Assembly (NCBI GenBank): GCA_030077755.1 | Contig: JAQJZZ010000013.1 | Coordinates: 558,001-622,000, forward strand | Length of the DNA: 64,000 nucleotides | Source: Filosporella fistucella | Lineage: Eukaryota; Ascomycota; Leotiomycetes; Helotiales | Direction: 5' to 3' | In this document: positions 35,801 to 47,192 of the stretch, in pieces | How positions within the stretch are numbered: position 1 is the first letter of the stretch | How the letters are laid out: every line of letters begins with the position of its first letter | Notes under the pieces: generated by a model | The model's input: the letters and a program-made list of their open reading frames with translations, nothing else | Databases searched by the model: none | Told to the model about the DNA's origin: nothing | Made by a program: the position numbers and the translations under genes

Positions 35801-38302
35801 CGAGTTCTGTATAGAGATGACCTTGCATCATGGCAACCGCCCATTATTGCCAAGGCAAAGGTCGGGAAATTCGTGTCGTCTGTATTTGGTAAAGTTGAAG
35901 CAATCAAAGAGGTCAACGAGAACTTCCTTCTCGCTCAGCTGAAATATCGACAAAAGGAGCAAGGTCCATGGATCATTGGGTTCAGTGATATCTTCCGAGA
36001 ATGGATCCGCAGGGCAAGATCCGCATATATTGAGTATGCCTCGGGTTTCCCGTATGCTACTTATCTTGTACGAAAAGAGGCGGATAGGAACCTTCTCTTC
36101 CGGCAATTTCTTGATCAAGCCCGAGACAATAAGCTCTCTGGTCGTTTGGATTGGAATACATACCTAAAAGCCCCGATCACTCGGCTGCAACGTTACACTT
36201 TACTTCTAGGAACGGTCTTGAAGAATATGAAGCAAGACACAGAAGAGAAGACAAATCTGGCTACTGCGATTGAGGAAATTAAAGCAGTTACCCTTGAATG
36301 TGATGCCAAGGTTGACGAGCAATCGAAGAAGGTTGAGATGATCGAGTTGCAATCAAAGCTTTATCTCCGTCCTGGTATGGAGCGAGTGGAGCTTAATCTT
36401 GACCATCTTGGCCGTGAATTGATTTTCAAGGGAGACCTTCAACGAGCAGGTGCCAATAGGTTTGCATGGTTAGAAACACACGCAATTTTGTTTGACCATT
36501 ATCTCGTCCTTGCAAAAACTGTAGCAAAGGCAGATAGCGCTGCTGGACGCAAGAAGGAGGTCTACGATGTTTCGAAATTAGTGAGTCCCTTCCTTGGAAT
36601 TTACTGTCTCATGCTAATTTTTCAGCCAATCCCAATGCAACTTTTGGTCCTCGAAAGCACGAACGATGATCCAGTTGTCAAATCATCTGTCAAAGGCATT
36701 GGGGCTGTGACGACAGTTACCAAGACTGCAGCCGTGGACTCGAGGCTTGCCAGAACCCAAACCAATGGTGCAGAAAGAATGAACACCTTGGAGCATACCC
36801 CATCAAATCAATCTGTTGCAACAGTAAACTCAGTCACGAGATTGACACCAAGCTCTACGAACGACAATGAATCTCGATCCATGTATCCTTTCAGGGTGAA
36901 GCACTTGGGCAAGACCGAAGTATACACTCTTTATGCGCCTACTGCTCAGAACCGACAGGATTGGTGTGATAAAATTCTGGAAGCTAAGACACGCCATGCT
37001 GCATCTCTCTACGAGCAGAATGCTGAACCCTTCCGATTACGAGTCATGGCAGATAGCGCTTTTGCGTATGATCCTGCAGCTGCTATGTCGCAACGAAGTG
37101 TCGTCTCGGTCAAAGGAACGCCCTTGGACCGCGCAGTCAGAGATATGGAGAGGACTTATGGTGCTGGACCTCGACCTGGCCCTGTTTGTAGAGCTCAGGT
37201 CAACTGTGCTACCGCATTCAATTGCTATGGAAAGTCGATGGTAGCTATTGGGACAGATTACGGAGTCTACACTGCTGAGGCAACAAATCCCCGAGGCTGG
37301 ACAAGAGTGAGTGATTTCTCCTAAGTTTAGAATGATGCTAATGATTTTCAGTCGATTCAAATGACAAAGGTTACACAAATCGCGATACTAGAAGAGTTCT
37401 CTCTTTGTTTGATCATTGCCGACAAGGCATTGATTGCTTACAGCCTCGATGTTATTGTTCCAGTCTCAAATTTCCCAGCACCCCACCATGATACTGCTCG
37501 ACGTGCTCCACAAAAGCTTTCCGGTGCTCGAGATGTTTCGTTCTTCGCCACTGCTCGTATGAAGGATCGCACATTAGTTTTCTACAAGAAGCGCGAGGGA
37601 CTCCACTCGACTTTCAAAGTCCTCGAACCCGTTTTCCAAAAGTCATCCGAGAAGAAATCTCGCCTCTTTGGCAAGAAATTTGGTGGTACCACTGAATTCT
37701 TCCGCGAGTTCGACGAATTCTATATTCCAACTGAATGTTTCACCATAAATCTCTTCCATACATACATCGCCATCTCAACTCTCAAAGGCTTCGAACTCAT
37801 GACCCTGGATAAGAAAGTTCCAATGAGTATCCCTGACATGAAAAATCCAGCCATCGGCAACATCGCCAATCGTCTAAGTGGCCAAAAACCACTCGGCATG
37901 TTCCGTCTTTCAGAAGCAGAATTCCTTCTGTGCTATGAAGAATGCGGTGTCTATGTCGACAAACACGGCGAAGTATCCCGCTCTGTCATTATGGAATTTG
38001 TAGGCAAAGCCAAGACAGCCGCTATGTACGGTGCCTACCTAGTTCTCTTTGACAGCGATTTCGTTGAGGTCCGAAATGCGGAGAATGGAAGACTTAGACA
38101 GGTCATTGCTGGGAGAGATGTGAGATGTCTCGATTACGGTATCAATCCACTCGGTGCTGGAGCAGCCACAAGTCATATGACGCCAGGCGGGCTCCCTGGT
38201 GGTGCGGAAAGGAGAACGCTCAAGTTGGCTATGGCGCATCCCGAGGTTTTGGGTAGCCAGATTGTGTTGGAGATGGTGCTTAATGAGGGGCATTCTGAAT
38301 GA
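32891..38302 (+). CDS. Rho guanine nucleotide exchange factor (DH-PH-CNH, Rom2 type)
   Basis: Three exons, 32891-36580, 36626-37306 and 37352-38302, give 5,322 nt and 1,773 residues. The first 750 residues are Pro/Gln/Ser/Tyr-rich and disordered. A DEP-like region follows near 770-890, then the DH domain near 945-1140 (LHEIVMSEDTYMDQINVLRVLY), a PH domain from about 1170 (ELIFKGDLQRAGANRFAWLE) and a C-terminal CNH domain from about 1400 (VNCATAFNCYGKSMVAIGTD). This is the architecture of yeast Rom1/Rom2, which activate Rho1 in cell-wall integrity signalling and polarised growth. The intron at 36581-36625 is 45 nt, in frame and free of stops, so a retained form would add 15 residues inside the PH domain. 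Confidence 0.93.
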
Positions 38303-40761
38303 GAGTTTTACCCGCTATATGCTGAGCTACATCATCATCAGACATAAACCAACCGCACTCGCAATTACGCACCACTCAAAACGAGACCAGGAAGAAAACA
38401 AAAGAGCACCCTGTGCGGTGGAAGTCGATGTCTCTTATATGAGTGCCTAAGCAGCACTAACACCAAAAAGAAACAACACATGACGCAGAACAGAAACGAA
38501 CTAACCTAATATCCTCGCTCTCTCCTCCTCGGGCTATATCCATTCCCTCGAATCCAACCTATTTCCTTCCGTACTCAAACTCAGCGATATGATACGATAC
38601 GGCTGCATGGCGTTTAGGGCGTTTTTATATATGAGTGTGATGGGTGGCAGGCGTAATTTGGTAATTGATTCGTTTGTGGGAAGGAATGGGTTAGATTGAG
38701 CTTACCTTGGCTGCCTACCTAGTTTATTCAGGGGTAAGGGAAAGGTTTGGAATAGGGGAGAGGGGGGCGGGGGGGAGGGAGAAGGAGAAAGGCGAGAGAA
38801 GGAAGTAATTGGGTATTCTCTGTGTATGAAGTAGGGATGTGAATGAATATGAAGCAGATTTTTCTCGGTGATGATATTTGTATTTTTGTTTTAGTCTTTC
38901 TGATTTGGTGTTTGAGATGGCTTGGGTGAGTATGATTTCTGTCCTACGCGCGCTTTTATGTATATTCTGTATGTGTTGCATTGAATTTTGGTAAGTGAGT
39001 TGTGAATTGGTATGGGAATTATAATCGATTCTAGGATAGGTGAGTTAGCCAGGGAATAATTAAGTGACAAGTAAGAGGGATAGGCCACCGTATGGATGTG
39101 TTCCCCTTACCTACTTTATCTAAGGGGAGAGGAAGGCGGGGATAAGGGATGTGGGATGTGGGATGAGAGAAGTGAGAGAGGCGAGGAATTAGTTGTGGGA
39201 AGTGAATTATAGTGATGAGTTAATTTAATAGAAGGAAGCATAGTGAAGGAGAGACAGAGACAGAGAGAGAGGTTGAAAGAGAGATTGAATAGTATATAGG
39301 AAATATTTCAAATATCTGGATAAGCGATAGTGGAGAGGAAAGATTACGGATGATCGATGTGAGAGGAATTCAATACGATATAGTCGCTAAAGAAATCGGC
39401 TTCCCCCCAAACTCATAGTGGAAGTTTCAGCACTGCTCGCTAGACAGGGGTGCTACAAGCGTCTTACTAAAAGAGACTAGACGCCAAGTTTGACGGTCAT
39501 CACGTGAAAATCACATGACATTATCATCTTCGTCTTTCCTTATCTAGCGCAGCGATCTCTAATCGTTTCTGGTGCGTTTTTGGCCCGCTGGCGTGCGGGG
39601 GGAGGGTGGTGCTGAAGGTGGTGCAGGATTAGATTGCGGGATTAATTATCTGGAATGGGGGAGAGTTGAAACCCCCGATTTTTGCACTTCCCAGCCTGAG
39701 CCTTACCTCTGAATTGTTTTCAGCTAAAGGCACATATTAGACGTCCTATTCGATCAGGTTTAGTGTTGTTTCATTTGATGTTCATCTATTTGCTTCTTGT
39801 GGGGTTTGACCGAAGGTGGTGGCTATGCAAGGCAGTGCATGTTGTATAACCAGATATCCGAATCATGGCCAACTGTAAATGCCTACAGCTTAGCAGCGGG
39901 TTTCGACAGCCCTACTTTTGTGTCTCATAAGTAGGAGGGTCAAGCAACACTAGAGTATCAAGGACAGCTGCGGAAATCCAAAATCGCACTTTTTACGGTG
40001 GATACAAACCGTAGCTCTTTTCATCGGAATTCCGTGTAGGCTCTAAGCCAGCATCGATTAGCACAAAATGGAATTCAGCAGTCGTGTACTAGGAGGCACT
40101 AGTGGGAGAGAGGAACTTTTAGATCCAAGTGAGAATCCCAGGACTTCAAACGACCTTTTTAGGAGGTGTTGACCATCACTAGCCTTCAAGCTGTATCCAA
40201 GGGCGAAATATCAAGTCGGACTTGTAAGAATAGCCAAACGATACTTGCATATTACTTATAGTTTGGTAGGTTTTTAAGATCCTATGGTCGGAGCCAAGAG
40301 GGTCATCGACATATTACAATTCCAGCACGGTTATTCCTCACTCGCGCTTTTCTGATTCAATTCGTTCAAAATATGGGGGACCTGTGTATCATTCCATTCG
40401 TCGTTTTATAGTTGTGGAAAAACTACACAACCATTGCTTGTGCTTGTAGGTTACGAAAATCTCCCTTATTTGCCATGAAGAAGGATCTGATTAATCTTGC
40501 AGACCCATCCTCACGTATGGGGGGCAAGGAACTCTCAGACGCGGCGTCCACTCTGAAGATCATGCAATCATATATACAGGCCAAGTTCCTCCTCCACTTC
40601 TGGTAGGGGAGCAAGTATCCCCCAACCTAGCAAGTATTCGTATTCATCTAAGTCAACCAATACACATGCTAGAACCTACCTCAAGGATTAACTACGCAAA
40701 GATATATACAGTTGAATATAATATCAAGATACAGAGTATAGGTCAGATAGATGAAAACCAC
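38303..40761. other. 2.5-kb intergenic region with a long purine-rich strand and a G4 motif
   Basis: From about 38,730 to 39,310 the plus strand is strongly enriched in G and A, with many GGG runs, so the minus strand is C/T-rich like a fungal promoter. A G-quadruplex-type run sits at 38755-38779, and CACGTG at 39501-39506. No coding region was recognised, and the ORFs here are overlapping and featureless. Confidence 0.5.
38755..38779 (+). other. Potential G-quadruplex sequence
   Basis: Four G tracts of 4, 6, 7 and 3 bases are separated by loops of three (AGA), one (C) and one (A) bases. This meets the usual intramolecular G4 pattern. It starts about 450 bp after the RhoGEF stop codon. Confidence 0.55.
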
Positions 40762-43732
40762 ATGGCGTCGTTCTTGGAGAACTTCCGCATAGCTCACCAA
40801 TCACGGCTCGCTAATAGTACAGCTCATTCCCTGGGTGAGTTTTTCAGGCGGAATAAGAGATTAGAGTACTGAACAGATCCAGCGTCTTCTGTTCTTCGAG
40901 GATGGAATGACGGGTCGACATTTGCACCGTCTACAGCAGACGAGAGTATTTTCAGCTCCCTTGAAAAAGCCTCTTCCATATCATCGATTTTAGGGACAGC
41001 ACCAAGTGAAGAGTTCGACAGGTTTACTCGTCTACTCAGACACAAGGTAATTTTCCCGATGAAGGCCCATTTGGCGCTATCGACCATTTCGAGAGAAGAA
41101 TTCGAACGGAAATTCAGAAAACTCCTTAGACAGACATCAAAATTTCTGTTCAAGATAGCAAAATCATATTCAGAATTACAAGTTGCCAAATTTGTGGGAC
41201 TCCGGGCACGGAATGCTGCGTATGTTGTATGTGAGAGTGCCGATGCATTTGATGTGAATGCAAAGGAGGAGAGAAATTCTTCAACTCATTTTCAACTGAT
41301 TGATGTAGATCAGGAAGACATTTCATATGTTTCTGATGACACCAATGCTAGCGATCTGGAAGGACCTGAGGGTGATACTACGGCATTCCCTAGCGAGGAT
41401 TTTCGAAACATGGAGCACTTTCTTGAGAGTAGCGGCTCTATTGAATGGCTACGTGTGAGCATTAAGATACTTTTGCACCCTGCTGGTGTCTTTGCCCAAG
41501 TAGTTCAACAACTGCTTGAAAATCTGTGGCCAACATCTGATGTGCTTATGGCATATCCTATATCCTATACCGTATGTTGGGAACTGCCGTTGATATTGAG
41601 ACACCTTTACCCTCACGGAACATCTTTGAGGGGTCTTATGACAATCACTGGGAATGGTGTGAATGCTCAGGCAATTGCCTGTGGGGAATATTTGCGGATC
41701 ACTTGGCCAGAAATTGCGGAGCAACTTCTTGATGTCATTGACAAACTCCTCGAGTCTTGCCACAAAGGTTTGTTCTGCTAAATGGCAATTCTGCAAACCA
41801 AATGCTAAAAATCACAATCAGGTACATCCAAAATAGATGACGCCGAGGTGATGATGGAGATGCTCCTGCCCCCGGAGGACTTGATGGCGATTCCAGATGG
41901 AAGTTTTGATATGCGAAGCTATCAGACACCAACTAGAGTGTCTGTCATTGCCTCATATGAACTTCAGGTGCATATTGGATCAGCTCTATCATGGCTCACC
42001 TCCGCTATCCGCTACTCGGAAGATGGTGGTCTCTGTCTCTCCAAGCCTTCCCTCCGTGTTGTCCGGCGTCCAGAACAAAGTTCCTTCATACGGATCGAAA
42101 GCCTCCCTCTTATTCCAGTCTGCCAACCTTCATGCTGGCATGCTCTGTTCACAAACACCGTTATCGCACACGGCTTCCCAATTAGAATTCGCCAGGAAGG
42201 AGTCGGATTAGAAATTCCAATCGCTGATGCTTTCCATCTGGCAGGCTCTTTGAAGCTCATTGATCACGATGATGGTCTCCTTGCTAAAGGGCTATGCTGC
42301 ATACTGGTACCAACTGAGGAACATCAATCTGATGAAGCTATACAATGGCATCTCATTCAAGATCCAGTTGGACCGTTATGCGGCCAGATATCATGCACCA
42401 CCTCGCTACTAGAATACATCACAACCCAAGGATGGCACAAAACCAATGATCCAGGCGTATTGACTCAAAGACGTGCATTCGTGGGATGGGCTGGGCAAGC
42501 TGAAGTCGTGATTGGTACTCCCTATGATTCTAGACTAGTAAGCCCATCTGGAGCACGAGAGTGCAAAGTCGGAAAGCAAAGAATCACCGGCTGGAACTTG
42601 ACCGCCAACTCGTCTGGACTAGGCATTCTGGGTGCGGGAGCAAATATCAGCTTTGCTGCTTCAAAGATCTGCACACGATTTGTTCAGCAACGCCAGAAAA
42701 AAATCGCATATCGCCTCCAAGATGCCAAAAGCAGTTATGTAACTATCTACGACTACACGAACGAAACTGCCTGGTGCATCCCAGAGTCAAGCCTTGTTCT
42801 CTGTATAGCACATAACATCATCTCTCGTCGAAAGCTTCGTACCTTTCGGGATGGTCAAGAAACATTGTTAGGACGGGCAGAGCCATGTGTCGATGGAGGC
42901 AATGCTGCTTGGGCTGTTTTGAAAGACAGTCTCAAGCTAGAAATCAAGTTTGAAAGCAATGACGAATGTATAGAGACATTCTCCGAAATGCTGGAGACTA
43001 TTTTCCTCAATCTTCACAATGTCACCGAGAAGCTAGTAGAGTTTATGAATAACCCGGACAAAGGAGATAGGAAAGCTCCTTCCTGGTTCGTTGGCTACGA
43101 GTTGGACGATATCGTTATGAATGCGAAGATTTGCACGCTGAAAGAGAAGGAGGTGAAGAAGCCTTGGACCAAAATATGTCAGGATGCTGGTGTCGTTCTG
43201 TTTACTGGGGCAATTGATGATGCAATTACGGCGCATGTTGGATACCCACTGTGCAATGAATGGCGACGTCCTCCTCCTGGGCGTGAACTTTTAGTCGCTA
43301 CCGCATCTGCCGTGATCAACTTCGTCGATCGTCATGGTACGGAGAACGGATCTTACCTGTCCGAGAAAGTAGATTGGGACATGGCGACCCCTTTAATCCA
43401 GCAACACGAGCATCATGCCCACGGAAATTCTACATGTTTTCATTGGCAGTCTCTCTCCACAGTTGAGAATGCAAAAAGACAAAGTGGCTTGCGACAGTTA
43501 CTAGAGGCACACAAGGACGGTGCATTCATTTTTGAAAAGAAGGCATTGAGGAAACCTTGCGTGGCAACTTTGGCACCAACGCCTTCAGCAGTAAGCCTCT
43601 ATAAATGTGAGGTCACTCTAGGACTAATGATTGTAGGTCCAGACATCAGCCTCTCTTGCTCTTGTTTCAGCAAATAATACCATGAACCCTCCGGTCACCA
43701 GTCGAACCCTGCCTATCCGCTCGTCAGGGTAG
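40762..43732 (+). CDS. Conserved fungal protein of unknown function, 942 residues
   Basis: Four exons, 40762-40834, 40877-41767, 41822-43590 and 43637-43732, give 2,829 nt. The short first exon (MASFLENFRIAHQ...) joins exon 2 through a 42-nt intron. If the last intron is retained, the protein ends at 43677 instead. There is no signal peptide or membrane segment. Recognisable blocks are IVLAHGFPIRIRQ-like (seen as TVIAHGFPIRIRQEGVGLEI), LLAKGLCCILVPTEE, IQWHLI, TQRRAFVGWAGQAEV, LVLCIAHNIISRRK and STVENAKRQSGLRQLLEAH. I recall such blocks in large, uncharacterised ascomycete proteins, often near STAND/NLR-like genes, but no biochemical role is known to me. No such partner gene is present here. 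It is flanked by long non-coding regions on both sides. Confidence 0.8.
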
Positions 43733-44870
43733 CAACTGTGCATGGCATAAAAATGCCCTCTTATACTTAGATCACCGCTTACAACTACTCCTCGATCTAA
43801 CAATGTAAAGAATAACGCTGTTACAGTACAGCATTAAATTTCAGGATCGGGGAATAGGCGCGGCTTGTCAGTCCTTCGCTTGCTGCTCGTTTTCCTGGCT
43901 TCGGCTAGAAGTCATTCTGACTCTTAAGTCGATGTATAAAGATTACTAGTAACTTTGGTATTATCTTAGTCCCGGAGCCTTGCAAATGCATAGCTGAGTT
44001 TATGGAACGTTAACAGGCGTCACTATAGCAACTTGCTCATCTTCGCAGACCCACAACTGTGTTGACTATATACCCTGTTACGTACTTAGTCTTCAGATCT
44101 CGTTCAATAGCTAAACACCTTACTTTTGGTCCTGAAATCGCTCCCTCGTGCATTTATAAACAGTTTCACTCGTACATTCCCGTGGACGGGGTCCATAAGA
44201 TCTAAGCCCATTCTGGCAAGAAGCCTATAGATATCCCTATTATAAAAGTATCACTAAATCAGATTTAAAGCACGTAACTTAAACGGTTTGCCAGTAGATG
44301 TTATGGATTAACCAATTGCACCTTTATATTATTTTGCCTGGTTGCTGCGTTCAGCCTTATCTTACGCTGCGTTTAAATATCTAACTAAGTTATACATTTG
44401 GTTAACTGCTTAAAAATATATGCACATCATTGGTGAGTTAAGTGAGTGCGACATCTTTGAGTTATCCCTGTCTAGCTGGCGGCCGCTAAAATTTTCAAGT
44501 GAGTTCGAGGTGAAGCCGATTGCGTTAGCGTCTCTATGAGAAATTTCATATAGTCGGGCAAGTAAATGGTAGTGGATGGAAAGATTACGGGTAATACCTA
44601 GATATGAGAGGATTTAACATTATTTCTTTTAACGTATCACACAGCAGGTTAAAACATATCGAATAAGAATATCACGAATAGAAACAAACGTAACCAAAAA
44701 TGCCAGAATCATTGCTCAATTGATATATGTGTGCATGCTTTCGTAACTACATTCATGCAATCTTATGCGCATGCTTTTGCATCCATATCATATCCCGTTC
44801 CCTTTCCCCTATTCCCTCGTTATTTCTTCCCCTGCTTCCAATCCCCCACCTACAAGAAAAATCCAAGCAT
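43733..44870. other. Intergenic, AT- and TpA-rich
   Basis: Between about 43,900 and 44,450 TA dinucleotides are frequent and no gene was recognised. A decayed, mutated repeat is possible, but no terminal repeats or transposase remnants were seen. Confidence 0.35.
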
Positions 44871-46237
44871 CTATGCCTCGATCTTCTTCTTGAGGATATC
44901 CTTCAATGTCACGGCATCAGCAGCAAATTTGCTGATTCCCTCTCTCAGCTTCTCAACTGCCATCTGGTCCTCGTTGAAATCGAAGCGGAAGGCGGGCTCG
45001 TTGTCAATGTATGTCTTCTTCTCGATGTCGAGGGACTTGGCGCTAGCGGCATCGAGCTTCTTTGGTACGGCTTCGGTGGATCCCATCATGTCTTCGAGAA
45101 GATTTGGCTGCGGCTGTTAGGGCATGTTCGTGTTTTAAGAGGGGTTTGTGAGAAGGGAAATGGGAACATACTGAGATAGTAAGGTAATCACATCCAGCCA
45201 ACTCGGTGATCTCACCGACGGATCTGAAGGAAGCGCCCATAACGATAGTCTCGTAACCGAATTTCTTATAGTAATCGAAAATACTCTTGACGGAGATGAC
45301 TCCTGGGTCCTCCTCCTTCTTGTAGTCCTTTCCGGTCTTGGCTTTGTACCAATCGAGAATACGGCCGACGAAGGGGGAGATGAGGAAGACGCCAGCTTCG
45401 GCAGCGGCGATAGCTTGGACTTTGGAGAAGAGGAGGGTAAGGTTGCAGTTGATGCCGTGGTCACGTTGGAGGACACGGGCAGCTTGGATACCTTCCCATG
45501 TTGAGGCGATCTTGATCAGGACACGGGATTTGTCGATACCGATAGATTTGTAGAGCTGATTTATTAGCCGTGGAATTTTGTATTTGCTGAATTGTGTCTT
45601 ACGTCAATGATGTGCAGAGCCTTATCAATTGATCCTTGAGTATCGAAAGAGAAAGCGGCATCAACCTCAGTTGAGACCTTTCCTGGGACAATAGCCAAGA
45701 TTTCCTTTCCGAACTCAACCAAGAGACGATCGAGAGTGGCATCAGTTTGCTCGTCAATGGTGCTGCCGTGCTCCTTTCCGTATGCAACAGCAACATCCAT
45801 CAGCTTGGCATATTCTGGTTTTTTGGAGGCGGCGAGGATGAGAGATGGGTTGGTGGTAGCATCTTGGGGCTTGTATTTGCCGATTGCTGTGCAGAATTAG
45901 CATTGTGTTCGGAGACGTTGTAAGTCGTAGAATTGAGGTTGAAAAGGGTCGAGAGGTGCGTAGGAGCGGTGGAGCTTACATGCAAAATCGCCTGCAGAGA
46001 TAATTAGCTCAATTCATCCAATTTGATGCTGGAGAAACTTACCAGAATCACTGACAACGGTCTAAGATACAGAATATGGTTAGTAACTTGATCAATTTCA
46101 ATGCAGAACACGTAGGAAAAGATTGGCATCAAGCAGACAATGTCTCAACAAGTGCTTCGTGGCCGAGCTCTCCGCCGTTTGAGAGGGATATTACTTACAG
46201 TGCCAGAAGCTTTGAGTTGATCTAAAGAGGACGACAT
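44871..46237 (-). CDS. TAL1: Transaldolase
   Basis: Six exons (minus strand): 46199-46237, 46043-46061, 45980-45991, 45603-45886, 45172-45555, 44871-45107. Total 975 nt, 324 residues, standard for transaldolase. Family blocks are [20 protein letters not shown], the NPSLIL motif, [12 protein letters not shown], the Schiff-base lysine block [20 protein letters not shown] and GCDYLTIS. The enzyme moves a dihydroxyacetone unit between sedoheptulose-7-phosphate and glyceraldehyde-3-phosphate in the cytosolic pentose phosphate pathway, which also supports NADPH supply. Exons 2 and 3 are tiny (19 and 12 nt), yet both splice with canonical GT-AG sites and give the exact conserved N-terminus. Confidence 0.97.
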
Positions 46238-47192
46238 GATTGAAATTATGGTATGGGTATCTTTTTAAAGTTTGTGTTGTGCGGTGCGAGGAAGGTTGTT
46301 ATGTAGTTGTTGTGAGTTGTGGCGGAAGGAGAAGAGATTTTGTTGATGGAGGTTAAATCGGAGACGTCCTGACTTCACGACCCGACCCCTCTGTAGCAGA
46401 AGGGAAGCGTCATACGTAGTGGGGGGTTATTAAGCAGACCCGACAGGGTTCTTTCAGCAAATCACAGCCGCGCCAGTCACCATCAGTCCACCTGAAATTG
46501 CAATTGTACAGTAAGAAAGCACATGGTAACATATGTGAATCTATTCCCAGAATAATCTTGCTTTTCTTTTCCAATTTTTTTCCTCTTCTTCCTGTATACA
46601 TTTCTCCGAGTGTGGCTCCGAGGGACGCACCAAGTACAGCTGGTATATCGTGTTGTCAGTGTCTCATGAGATATTTTGTTGAATGCGGGCACCGGGCGAC
46701 ATCCCACCTTTTGCGTGTGTGGCACGATCTGGCCCCCCTTTTTTCCACTCGACACCATTTCCGAGCGGAGTCTGAAGGGCAAGGCTGTTCAATCATCGGT
46801 CCGCAGTGGTCCGTATGAGAGTCTGGGACAACTTTTCCCGTTGATCTAGATCGTGGCGAAAGAGTAAGCAAAAGTTAATTTGAATCAGCCTTATCCGTCA
46901 TGTGAGGTGGAATACCACGAGTATTACTAAGTTCCATCTTGGATCTGAAGCCTGTTGCGGAGTTGAGGCCCAGAGACACAGACTTGGCTTATAGCTCGCA
47001 ATATGAGGGTGACTCTCTCCGCGGAAACTAGAGCGATTTATATCCCCATCACGTTCCGCGGAAAGGTTCTCAATTCGCTGGGTAAATATCTCAGGCCCCG
47101 CTGGCACTTTTGTGTACCGATAGAGGCTCTGAATTTACTACAGCGGTGTACCGTTGTGTCACCTGATTGTGTCAAAAGTCTGTAACATTCCC
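46238..47192. other. Intergenic: TAL1 promoter and transporter 3' flank
   Basis: No coding region was recognised. Several overlapping short ORFs at 46410-46871 and 46898-47185 lack features. Confidence 0.4.
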
